A DNA stretch of 6,559 nt from Pseudomonadota bacterium. GTDB taxonomy: Bacteria > Pseudomonadota > Alphaproteobacteria > Rhizobiales > Rhizobiaceae. Below the pieces are notes generated by a model. It ran no database searches and was not told the DNA's origin. It worked only from the letters and a program-made list of their open reading frames with translations. The stretch is from positions 1 through 6,559 of the forward strand of contig JAEXMK010000185.1 of assembly GCA_023444445.1 (NCBI GenBank), given 5' to 3'. Positions 1 through 5,264 of the stretch are shown in pieces. Made by a program: the position numbers and the translations under genes. The first letter of the stretch is position 1. Each line of letters begins with the position of its first letter.

Positions 1-165
1 GGCGCTTCCGGCCATCAGTGCAAGCACGAGGAAGACCAGGAAGATCACCACGGCGATAAAGAACAGGATACGGGCGATGCCAGACGCCGCCGCGGAAATG
101 CCGGTGAAGCCGAATACGCCTGCGATCAAAGAAATAACGAAGAAAATAAGAGCCCATTTCAGCAT
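1..165 (-). CDS. UPF0391 (DUF1328, YtjA-like) small membrane protein, C-terminus cut by window edge
   Basis: The minus strand reads from ATG at 165 to the window edge as 55 codons with no stop. It begins MLKWALIFF and continues with a Gly/Ala-rich turn ([18 protein letters not shown]) and a second hydrophobic stretch ([19 protein letters not shown]). Two membrane helices, roughly residues 4-20 and 32-51, joined by the short [12 protein letters not shown] loop are typical of the UPF0391/DUF1328 family. Members are usually about 55-60 residues, so only a few residues and the stop are missing. A purine-rich Shine-Dalgarno (GGGGAA, 171-176) sits 5 nt before the ATG and supports this start. The family has no firmly established biochemical role; related genes are often stress-induced. 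The gene lies downstream of sitD on the same strand but is separated by 108 bp with its own candidate promoter, so it is probably an independent unit. Family assignment is from recognised sequence pattern and is quite secure; function is not. Confidence 0.87.
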   Translation of the reverse strand, partial: MLKWALIFFVISLIAGVFGFTGISAAASGIARILFFIAVVIFLVFLVLALMAGSA

Positions 166-170
166 GGCGC

Positions 171-242
171 TTCCCCTTTTGCATAATTTGCCAAGCCCGC
201 CGCCCCGCGACAGGCTCAGCAAAATGACGCGCAAAAGGGGAA
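171..242. repeat. Perfect 12-bp inverted repeat overlapping the UPF0391 ribosome binding site
   Basis: The arms are TTCCCCTTTTGC (171-182) and GCAAAAGGGGAA (231-242), exact reverse complements separated by 48 bp. In a minus-strand RNA the 3' arm contains the Shine-Dalgarno GGGGAA of the UPF0391 gene. The 5' arm lies inside the spacer of the candidate ECF promoter. A transcript beginning at that promoter would therefore lack the 5' arm, whereas read-through from sitD would contain both arms and could pair over the ribosome binding site. The repeat itself is seen directly; its regulatory effect is inference. Confidence 0.6.
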
Positions 243-250
243 AATGTTCC
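226..250 (-). promoter_or_regulatory. Candidate EcfG/RpoE2-type (general stress response) promoter for the UPF0391 gene
   Basis: On the minus strand, GGAAC (246-250) is followed after exactly 16 bases by CGTC (226-229). The alphaproteobacterial general-stress ECF sigma factor recognises GGAAC-N16/17-CGTT, so this site matches at all but the last base. Transcription would start near 215-220, giving a leader of about 50 nt before the ATG at 165. The position between sitD and a stress-type small membrane protein fits. The single mismatch and the lack of experimental data keep this moderate. Confidence 0.45.
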
Positions 251-273
251 ACGCGCCCGCAAAAATCGTTTTT

Positions 274-1128
274 TTAGAAGCCCGCCTCCTTAGCCGTGTC
301 GGTGCGGTGGGCTTTCCAGATGGTGCGGATGAACGTCGCGATGAAAGTGAGGCTCATGAACAGCACGATCGTCGGGGCAGGGGCGCTATCGATCAGGAAA
401 CTCAGCCATATGCCCGCAAGCGATGAGGCGACTGCCACCCCGATGGCCACCAGCAGCATGGCGGAAAAACGCCGGGTCAGCAGGAAGGCGATTGCGCCCG
501 GTGCGACGAGCATGGCGACCGAGAGAATGATGCCCACCGCCTTTAGCGCGCCGACGACGGTGAGCGATAGAACCATCAAGAGACCGTAGTGCAGCAAACG
601 CACCGGCAGGCCGATGGCTCTTGCATGCTGCGCATCGAAGGCGTTGACCAGCAGGTCCTTGCGAAGGGCGCCGAGGAACAGCGTGGCGAACAGCGCAATC
701 AGCCCGGTCTCCAGCATGTCCAAGGGCGCAATGCCCAGCATGTCGCCGAAGAGGATGTGGTCGAGATGCACATCGCTCTGCACCTTCACGTAAAGCACCA
801 GCCCCAACCCGAACATGCCGGAAAAGACGATGCCGAGCACCGTATCTTCCTTGATACGGCTGTTTTCTTTGATGAAACCGGTGCCGAGGGCACAGATCAT
901 CCCGGCGATGAAGGCTCCGATGGAAAGCGGAATGCCAACGATATAGGCCACCACCACGCCGGGCAGCACGGCATGGGAAACGGCGTCCCCCATCAGCGAC
1001 CAGCCCTTCAGCACCAGAAAACAGGAGAGCATCGCCATCGGCACCGCGATCATCAGCGTGATCAGGAAGGCATATTGCATGAAAGGCAGCTGAAACGGCA
1101 ATATCGCCAGTTCGAGATATTCACTCAT
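274..1128 (-). CDS. sitD: SitD: Mn/Fe ABC transporter permease (ABC-3 family)
   Basis: This 284-residue polytopic inner-membrane protein is the second permease of a manganese/iron ABC importer. Hydrophobic segments run almost throughout, suggesting 8-9 helices (first about residues 18-40; others near 55-82, 95-115, 138-155, 178-215, 222-245 and 250-268). The family hallmark KGWSLMGDAVSHAVLPG lies at residues 41-57, with D48 and H52; the equivalent Asp and His in the related PsaC permease are proposed to line the metal path. A second conserved block, VGIILSVAMLVAPGAIAFLL, lies near residues 198-217. The start ATG overlaps the sitC stop as ATGA and has a strong Shine-Dalgarno (GGAGG, 1136-1140). 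The protein is clearly paralogous to SitC, and the two would form a heterodimeric channel driven by SitB. The stop TAA is at 274-276 with no clear GC-rich intrinsic terminator after it. Family is near certain; metal specificity (Mn versus Fe or Zn) is inferred from the operon. Confidence 0.93.
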   Translation of the reverse strand: MSEYLELAILPFQLPFMQYAFLITLMIAVPMAMLSCFLVLKGWSLMGDAVSHAVLPGVVVAYIVGIPLSIGAFIAGMICALGTGFIKENSRIKEDTVLGIVFSGMFGLGLVLYVKVQSDVHLDHILFGDMLGIAPLDMLETGLIALFATLFLGALRKDLLVNAFDAQHARAIGLPVRLLHYGLLMVLSLTVVGALKAVGIILSVAMLVAPGAIAFLLTRRFSAMLLVAIGVAVASSLAGIWLSFLIDSAPAPTIVLFMSLTFIATFIRTIWKAHRTDTAKEAGF

Positions 1129-1985
1129 GGCGTTTCCTCCAGCGCCCTGCGGGCCTTGGCGCGCGAGGCGAGCAGGCCGTGTTTGGGTGCAAAGACGAAG
1201 GCGGCGAGGAAGATCGCCGTTTGCAGCACGACGATCACGCCACCCGTCGCTCCGTCGAGGAAATAGCTGAGATAAGCGCCGACGAAGCTGGTGGCCGCGC
1301 CGATAATGAAGCTCATCAGGATCAGCCGCTCGAAACGGTCGGTCAGCAGATAGGCGGTGGCACCCGGCGTCACCACCATGGCGACGACGAGGAAAGCGCC
1401 GACAGTCTGTAGGGCGGCAACCGTGGAGGCGGCCAGCAGGGTGAAGAAGATCGCCTTCAGCACTTCCGGTTTCAGCCCAACGGTGCGGGCGTGGTTCTCA
1501 TCGAAGAACACCACCATGAAGTCGCGCCATTTTACCGCCAGCACGAGGAGGCTGATGCCGCCGATCAAAGCCAGCTGGATGGTGTCTTCGGTGGTGATTG
1601 CGAGAATATTGCCGAGCACGATGGTCTGGATGTTCACGGAGGTAGGCGAGAGCGAGACCATGAAAAGCCCGAGCCCGAAGAATGAGGTGAAGATCAGCCC
1701 GATGATCGCGTCTTCCTTGAGCCGCGTTTTCTGGTTCAGAAACAGCATGGTACCGGCCGCCAACCCGCCGGAGAGAAAAGCACCCAGCGAAAAGGGCAGG
1801 CCCAGCATATAGGCTCCGGCAACGCCGGGAACGATGGCGTGGGAAAGCGCATCGCCGATCAGCGACCAGCCCTTCAGCATCAGATAGGCGGAGAGAAAGC
1901 CGCAGACACCGCCCACCAGTGCGCTGACCCATATGGCGTTCAGCATGTATCCATAGGTGAAAGGCTCAAGGAGACTGTTTATCAT
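1125..1985 (-). CDS. sitC: SitC: Mn/Fe ABC transporter permease (ABC-3 family)
   Basis: This is the first permease of the metal importer. I place the start at ATG 1985 (protein beginning [15 protein letters not shown], 286 residues) rather than at the in-frame ATG at 2033. The upstream 16 codons ([16 protein letters not shown]) are basic, unlike the family N-terminus, and lie wholly inside sitB. No Shine-Dalgarno precedes 2033, while a purine-rich GAAAGAAGAAG (1989-1999) precedes 1985. The chosen start still overlaps the end of sitB by 20 bp, suggesting translational coupling. The family hallmark [17 protein letters not shown] is at residues 38-54, with D45 and H49, and [19 protein letters not shown] lies in the second half. 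Numerous hydrophobic segments (about 8-9 helices) end in a basic cytoplasmic tail ([14 protein letters not shown]). It is paralogous to SitD, with which it should form the transmembrane pore. The stop TGA at 1125-1127 overlaps the sitD start. Confidence 0.92.
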   Translation of the reverse strand: MINSLLEPFTYGYMLNAIWVSALVGGVCGFLSAYLMLKGWSLIGDALSHAIVPGVAGAYMLGLPFSLGAFLSGGLAAGTMLFLNQKTRLKEDAIIGLIFTSFFGLGLFMVSLSPTSVNIQTIVLGNILAITTEDTIQLALIGGISLLVLAVKWRDFMVVFFDENHARTVGLKPEVLKAIFFTLLAASTVAALQTVGAFLVVAMVVTPGATAYLLTDRFERLILMSFIIGAATSFVGAYLSYFLDGATGGVIVVLQTAIFLAAFVFAPKHGLLASRAKARRALEETP

Positions 1986-2868
1986 CGACTTCTTCTTTCG
2001 GAGCCTTGGGATCGCGCTGGCCGTTCTTGCCATAGATCACGAAGGGCCGCTCGTCATCGGTAATGACCTTTACCCGGCGCGGATCGGCGTCGTCATGCAG
2101 GTCCGTCCCGCCAAGAACGAAGTGGCGCAGGCTACCGCCGAAGGCCTTTTGCAGGTTTTCCTCGTTGAAGGTGTCCGCCGTCTTGCCCGATGCCAGAACC
2201 GTGCCCTTGACGAAGACGGCGCGGTCACAGAACTCCGGTACGCTGCCAAGATTGTGGGTGGAGACCAGCATGACGCGGCCCTCGTCGCGCAGGGCCTTCA
2301 AAAGCGCGACGATCTGCTCTTCCGTGGTCACGTCGACACCAGTGAAAGGCTCATCCAGCAGGATCACCTGTCCTTCCTGCGCCAGTGCGCGGGCGAGAAA
2401 CACCCGCTTCTTCTGCCCGCCCGAGAGTTCGCCGATCTGGCGCTTGCGATAATCGAGCATGTTGACGCGTTTCAGCGCCTCTTCCACCATCTGGTGGTCG
2501 CGTTTTGCGGGAATGCGCAGGAAATTCATGTGGCCATAACGGCCCATCATCACCACGTCTTCCACCAGCACCGGAAAGCTCCAGTCCACCTCTTCGGCCT
2601 GCGGCACGTAAGCGACGAGGTTTTTCTTCAGCGCCTCCTTTACCGGCAGGTCGAAGATCGAGACGGAACCGGCGGCCAAAGGCACGAAACCCATGACCGC
2701 CTTGAAAATCGTGGACTTGCCGGCGCCATTGACGCCTACAAGTGCAGTGATCGTTCCGCGAGGGATGGAAAAGCTGACATCTCTTAATGCGGTGTGGCCG
2801 TTTCGATAGGTCACTGTCGCATTTTGAACCGTCAGGCCGCCGCCTGATTTTTTACTCCCCATTCTCAT
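1966..2868 (-). CDS. sitB: SitB: Mn/Fe ABC transporter ATP-binding protein
   Basis: This cytoplasmic ATPase powers the importer. All ABC motifs are visible in order: Walker [10 protein letters not shown] (residues 45-53), Q-loop glutamine Q90 in YVPQ, signature LSGGQ (148-152), Walker B VILLDEP (168-174) with catalytic E173, D-loop near 175-180, and H-loop H205 in STHN. The [17 protein letters not shown] segment and the [17 protein letters not shown] stretch after the Q-loop are typical of the Mn/Zn/Fe (MntB/ZnuC/YfeB) branch. At 300 residues it is longer than minimal family members (about 240-250) because of a hydrophilic, charged tail from about residue 255, rich in Asp, Lys and Arg. YfeB-type proteins can be about this long, so this is not clearly abnormal. 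Start ATG 2868 overlaps the sitA stop (ATGA) and has AAGGGA at 2877-2882, 8 nt upstream; a second ATG at 2862 is a poorer fit. The 3' end overlaps sitC by 20 bp. Confidence 0.94.
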   Translation of the reverse strand: MRMGSKKSGGGLTVQNATVTYRNGHTALRDVSFSIPRGTITALVGVNGAGKSTIFKAVMGFVPLAAGSVSIFDLPVKEALKKNLVAYVPQAEEVDWSFPVLVEDVVMMGRYGHMNFLRIPAKRDHQMVEEALKRVNMLDYRKRQIGELSGGQKKRVFLARALAQEGQVILLDEPFTGVDVTTEEQIVALLKALRDEGRVMLVSTHNLGSVPEFCDRAVFVKGTVLASGKTADTFNEENLQKAFGGSLRHFVLGGTDLHDDADPRRVKVITDDERPFVIYGKNGQRDPKAPKEEVDDKQSP

Positions 2869-3764
2869 GAAGACAGTCCCTTGGCGATGGTTTCGCTCGT
2901 CACGCGCAGCAGGTCCAGATAGGTCGGGACGGGACCATCAGCCTCGCTCAGCGAATCCACATAGAGAATGCCGCCATAGGCCGCGCCCGTTTCCTTGGCC
3001 ACCTGCTGGGCGGGATCGGCGGAAACGGTGCTTTCGCTGAAGATGACGTTGATATTGTGCGCGCGCATGGCGTCGATCACGCCGCGCACCTGCTGCGGTG
3101 TGCCCTGGCTATCGGCATTGACCGGCCACAGGAACAGTTCCTTCAGGCCAAAATCGCGGGCGAGATAAGAAAATGCGCCTTCGCTCGTTACCAACCAGCG
3201 CTTGTTTTCTGGCAGAACGGAAAGCGTGTCGCGGATCGGCTGCACGGTGGCCTTGATCTTGTCCGAATAGGCTTTCGCGTTGGCCGCATAGACGTCGGCA
3301 TGGGCAGGGTCGATCTCGGTCAGGCCCTTGCGAATATTTTCCACGTAGATCAACGCGTTATCGGGTGACATCCAGGCGTGTGGATTGGGCTTTCCCTGAT
3401 ACGCCCCGCCGCTGATCGCCATGGGCTCCACGCCGTCGCTCACCGTCACGCTGGGCACGCCCGAAAGGCTGGCCAGGAATTTTTCGAACCACAATTCCAG
3501 ATTGAGACCGTTGCGCAGCACCAGATCGGCCTTGCGGGCCTTGAGAATATCGCGCGGCGTCGGCTGGTAGTTGTGAATTTCCGCGCCCGGCTTGGTGATG
3601 CTTTCCACCTCCGCTGCATCCCCCGCCACGTTACGCGCCATATCGGCGATGATGGTGAAGGTGGTGACGACCTTTGGTTTTTCCTGCGCGACCGCCATAG
3701 TCGGTAGGAAAAGCGAAAAAGCAAAAAGCGCATGGCGGATTTTATCGAGTTTCACGTCTGTCAC
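2865..3764 (-). CDS. sitA: SitA: periplasmic Mn/Fe-binding protein of ABC importer (cluster A-I)
   Basis: This 299-residue solute-binding protein captures the metal in the periplasm. A Sec signal peptide is visible: basic start ([11 protein letters not shown]), hydrophobic core (ALFAFSLFL) and an AVA-Q cleavage site near residue 26. There is no lipobox cysteine, so it should be soluble. The four metal ligands of the PsaA/MntC/SitA group can be placed: H64 ([10 protein letters not shown]), H129 (NPHAWMSP), E244 (IFSESTVS) and D270 (LYVDSLSE). The His-His-Glu-Asp set favours Mn(II)/Fe(II). The long His-rich loop of ZnuA-type zinc binders is absent. The start at 3764 is GTG, with another in-frame GTG at 3755; neither has a good Shine-Dalgarno and no in-frame ATG exists upstream before a stop near 3807-3809. 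It is first in the operon, with its stop overlapping the sitB start by 4 bp. Expression is probably Mn-repressed through the two palindromes upstream. The family is secure; the exact start codon is less so. Confidence 0.93.
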   Translation of the reverse strand: MTDVKLDKIRHALFAFSLFLPTMAVAQEKPKVVTTFTIIADMARNVAGDAAEVESITKPGAEIHNYQPTPRDILKARKADLVLRNGLNLELWFEKFLASLSGVPSVTVSDGVEPMAISGGAYQGKPNPHAWMSPDNALIYVENIRKGLTEIDPAHADVYAANAKAYSDKIKATVQPIRDTLSVLPENKRWLVTSEGAFSYLARDFGLKELFLWPVNADSQGTPQQVRGVIDAMRAHNINVIFSESTVSADPAQQVAKETGAAYGGILYVDSLSEADGPVPTYLDLLRVTSETIAKGLSS

Positions 3765-3772
3765 CAGTTTTG

Positions 3773-3789
3773 TTGCGATTAACTCGCAA
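3773..3789. promoter_or_regulatory. Mur/Fur-type operator, promoter-proximal copy
   Basis: TTGCGATTAACTCGCAA is a 17-bp palindrome with perfect 6-bp outer arms (TTGCGA/TCGCAA). It lies only 9 bp upstream of the sitA GTG start, around or just after the expected transcription start. Fur-family Mur in rhizobia binds palindromes of this general form in front of sitABCD and represses with Mn(II). A repressor bound here would block initiation or early elongation. Confidence 0.7.
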
Positions 3790-3790
3790 T

Positions 3791-3819
3791 ACCATCCGTT
3801 ATAGAATCACACTTGTCAA
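3791..3819 (-). promoter_or_regulatory. Probable sitA promoter region
   Basis: On the minus strand a perfect -35-like TTGACA lies at 3814-3819 and a -10-like TATAAC at 3798-3803. Their spacing (10 bp) is too short for both to belong to one promoter. At 17 bp from TTGACA the hexamer is the poor GATGGT (3791-3796). One of the two elements, with an atypical partner, probably starts sitABCD transcription. Either choice places the start between or at the two Mur-type palindromes, so both could control it. The exact transcription start is undetermined. Confidence 0.4.
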
Positions 3820-3823
3820 CGCT

Positions 3824-3842
3824 ATTGCAAATCATTCGCAAT
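3824..3842. promoter_or_regulatory. Mur/Fur-type operator, promoter-distal copy
   Basis: ATTGCAAATCATTCGCAAT is a 19-bp palindrome with a single mismatched pair besides the centre. It shares the TTGCRA...TYGCAA form with the copy at 3773-3789; the two centres (3833 and 3781) are 52 bp apart, about five helical turns. It lies just upstream of the TTGACA element. Two such sites before sitA parallel the two Mn-responsive sequences described for the rhizobial sit operon. Assignment to Mur rather than another Fur-family protein is inference. Confidence 0.72.
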
Positions 3843-4038
3843 TTAGTTGATTTCAGAAATGTCCGATATTGGTGCGCTTTTGCCCGCTCGGCGACGGCCG
3901 GGTTAAACTTTTTTCAATGAGAAAGCGGCACTATCGCAAGGCTCGGACAGCGTGGTCCGTAGCTTGTCCCGCGTGTGTTCCTCATCCATCGAGCCACGTT
4001 TCGGGGTGAGGGCGTAAGACGGGGTACTTGATGTCAGG

Positions 4039-4974
4039 ATGTTGCGGGTGAAAGCTGTATTCGGACGAATGCGGTTTTCGCGCAAGCTCGTAATGATTGG
4101 AGGCGGGATCCTGCTTTTGGCGGGTGCGACCGGTTCTGCGGCCGTGTTCATCGGCAGCGATCGGCTGCTTGGCCCATCCTATGCCTCCACCAACGGGCTT
4201 TCCTGCGACGCGGTCCAGACGGTCAACATCCGCAAGAACGGCGCCCTGTGGGTGCGCAAATTCATCCGCACTGCAGGCGGCGACGGCCCAGAGCGGCTGA
4301 AGACTGCCCTTCGTGTTGCAAAAGCGGTTTACGACAAACAGAAGCCCGATCTGGTTCAGGTTTCCGTGCTGGACAGTAACGGCCCGCAGCTGCGCTCTGA
4401 AATGCGCGGTCGCGCCATTGCCGCGCAGGTGGTCTTCATTCCCGATCTGGCAAAGATTCCCGAAGGCGCGAATGCCCATCGTTATTCCGCCTTCTATTAC
4501 GATGGCGCGGCCAATGGCAGCGGCCAGTTTTACGGCCTGCGCATCGATCTGCCGCTCGAGGATGCCGAAGCCATGGCGGCAAGCCTGAGCGATTTCGCCG
4601 ATTGCGCCACCCCGGCCTCGGATACCGGCTTGGAAGAGCATGAGGGCAAGGCCGCGAAAGGTCATGGCAAAGACAAGGGCGAGGCCAGCGGCGAACATGG
4701 CGCTGCTCCGGCAGAGTCCGGCCACGGCGAAACCAGTCCGGAAGCCAATGGCGAAACCCCGTCTCCCGAAGCGCATGGTGAAACCGTCACCGACGAGCTT
4801 CTGACCTCGACACCGGAAGCCGAGGGTAGCAGCATCTTCAGCCTGTCCTATCTGAAGTCACTGATCTTCGGAAAAGGCACGACCACCGCGCAGGCGGCGG
4901 AAGAAAAACCGATGGACGGGGACGCGGCGGTGGCAGAGGAAGCTTCTGGCGAAAAGGCGAAGACGGGGCATTGA
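4039..4974 (+). CDS. Membrane-anchored hypothetical protein with His/Glu-rich C-terminal tail
   Basis: I do not recognise this 311-residue protein. A short basic N-terminus (RMRFSRK) precedes one hydrophobic helix at about residues 17-38, so it is probably an inner-membrane protein with its body in the periplasm (N-in signal anchor). Residues 45-190 look globular (TVNIRKNGALWVRKF; VSVLDSNGPQLRSEMRGRA; QVVFIPDLAKIPEG) and hold the only cysteines, C56 and C189, which could form a disulfide. Residues 195-262 are low complexity, rich in Glu, Gly, Ala, Ser and His, with repeats such as SGHGETSP, PEANGETPS and PEAHGETVT. A second short hydrophobic patch (IFSLSYLKSLIFG, about 266-278) and an Ala/Glu/Lys tail ending TGH follow. 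Start choice is uncertain: ATG 4039 has only AGG directly before it, while ATG 4069 and 4093 are in-frame alternatives that keep the helix. Codon third-position GC bias supports this strand over the long antisense frame. It is divergent from sitABCD; no convincing promoter was seen in 3843-4038. Confidence 0.75.
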   Translation: MLRVKAVFGRMRFSRKLVMIGGGILLLAGATGSAAVFIGSDRLLGPSYASTNGLSCDAVQTVNIRKNGALWVRKFIRTAGGDGPERLKTALRVAKAVYDKQKPDLVQVSVLDSNGPQLRSEMRGRAIAAQVVFIPDLAKIPEGANAHRYSAFYYDGAANGSGQFYGLRIDLPLEDAEAMAASLSDFADCATPASDTGLEEHEGKAAKGHGKDKGEASGEHGAAPAESGHGETSPEANGETPSPEAHGETVTDELLTSTPEAEGSSIFSLSYLKSLIFGKGTTTAQAAEEKPMDGDAAVAEEASGEKAKTGH

Positions 4975-5005
4975 GAGGAATTTAGTTGTGGCGAAGTCTC
5001 TCCGC

Positions 5006-5120
5006 CCGTCATACCGGCCTTGAGCCGGTATCCAGCCAGCCCAAGTCCTTGGGCTGAAAAGGCTTTCTTCGCCGTGCAGACGCACGTCTGCTGGATTCCG
5101 ACTCAAAGCCGGAATGACGG
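5006..5120. repeat. Nested palindromic intergenic element (REP/RIME-like), 115 bp
   Basis: Two 31-bp arms, 5006-5036 (from CCGTCATACCGG) and 5090-5120 (ending GGAATGACGG), are inverted copies matching at 27 of 31 positions. Each arm is itself a small hairpin: ATACCGGC-CTTGA-GCCGGTAT (5011-5031) in the left, and an ATTCCG...GCCGGAAT version in the right. Between them are two further hairpins: CAGCCCAAG-TC-CTTGGGCTG (5037-5056) and GCAGACG-CA-CGTCTGC (5076-5091). The architecture resembles mosaic palindromic elements of rhizobial intergenic regions. It lies between convergent genes, so it could end or stabilise transcripts from both sides. Structure is seen directly; family name and function are inferred. 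Confidence 0.82.
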
Positions 5121-5180
5121 AAGTGATAGGTTCTCGCTCCAGTTTCCAAACCCGAGGGCAGCGGCACGAGCGCAAGGATA

Positions 5181-5201
5181 ACGCCGCGGCATGCGCGGCG
5201 T
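5181..5201. other. GC-rich hairpin between convergent genes
   Basis: ACGCCGCG (5181-5188) and CGCGGCGT (5194-5201) form a perfect 8-bp stem with a 5-nt loop (GCATG). No T-run follows on either strand, so it is not a canonical intrinsic terminator. It may add to transcript 3'-end folding downstream of lysS. Confidence 0.4.
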
Positions 5202-5225
5202 CCTCAATCAACCTCTACGGCATAA

Positions 5226-5252
5226 GCTGCCCGGAAATTCGAATCGGGCAGC
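5226..5252 (-). terminator. Possible lysS 3'-end hairpin / weak terminator
   Basis: GCTGCCCG (5226-5233) and CGGGCAGC (5245-5252) form a perfect 8-bp stem with an 11-nt loop containing the palindrome ATTCGAAT. On the minus strand it begins 12 nt after the lysS stop, where a terminator would be expected. Only TTAT follows rather than a T-run, so termination efficiency is doubtful. Confidence 0.4.
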
Positions 5253-5264
5253 GCTCCTCGTGCC

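Noticed and set aside
256..276. A/T-rich AAAAA-CGA-TTTTT after the sitD stop as a terminator
   Set aside because: The stem is only five A-T pairs with no GC core, so it is not a credible intrinsic terminator.
589..1266. 225-codon plus-strand frame across sitD and the sitC end
   Set aside because: It is antisense to two clearly recognised permease genes, and its His/Gln-rich translation is typical of the complement of membrane-protein codons.
1986..2033. Upstream ATG giving a 302-residue SitC
   Set aside because: The extra 16 residues are basic, lie within sitB and lack a Shine-Dalgarno; ATG 1985 fits the family N-terminus.
1957..2787. 276-codon plus-strand frame opposite sitB
   Set aside because: It is antisense to the ABC ATPase gene, which has every expected motif. 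No family is recognisable in the opposite frame.
3843..3880. TTGATT...TATTGG as a promoter for the plus-strand hypothetical gene
   Set aside because: The hexamers are poor and the spacing is 14 bp; not convincing.
3843..4038. RirA (TGA-N9-TCA) or Irr-type iron boxes for sitABCD
   Set aside because: I could find only partial matches, whereas the two TTGCRA palindromes explain the region better.
4031..4051. Six-codon leader frame (ATG...TGA) overlapping the start of the hypothetical gene
   Set aside because: It is very short and without a ribosome binding site; easily explained by chance.
3982..4776. Long open frame (264 codons) on the minus strand opposite the hypothetical gene
   Set aside because: It is the antisense of the plus-strand gene at 4039-4974. 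The plus frame has strong GC third-position bias and a sensible anchor helix plus periplasmic body; the antisense translation has no recognisable domain.
5006..5120. CRISPR array
   Set aside because: Repeats are inverted rather than direct, there are only two arms, and there are no regular spacers or cas genes.
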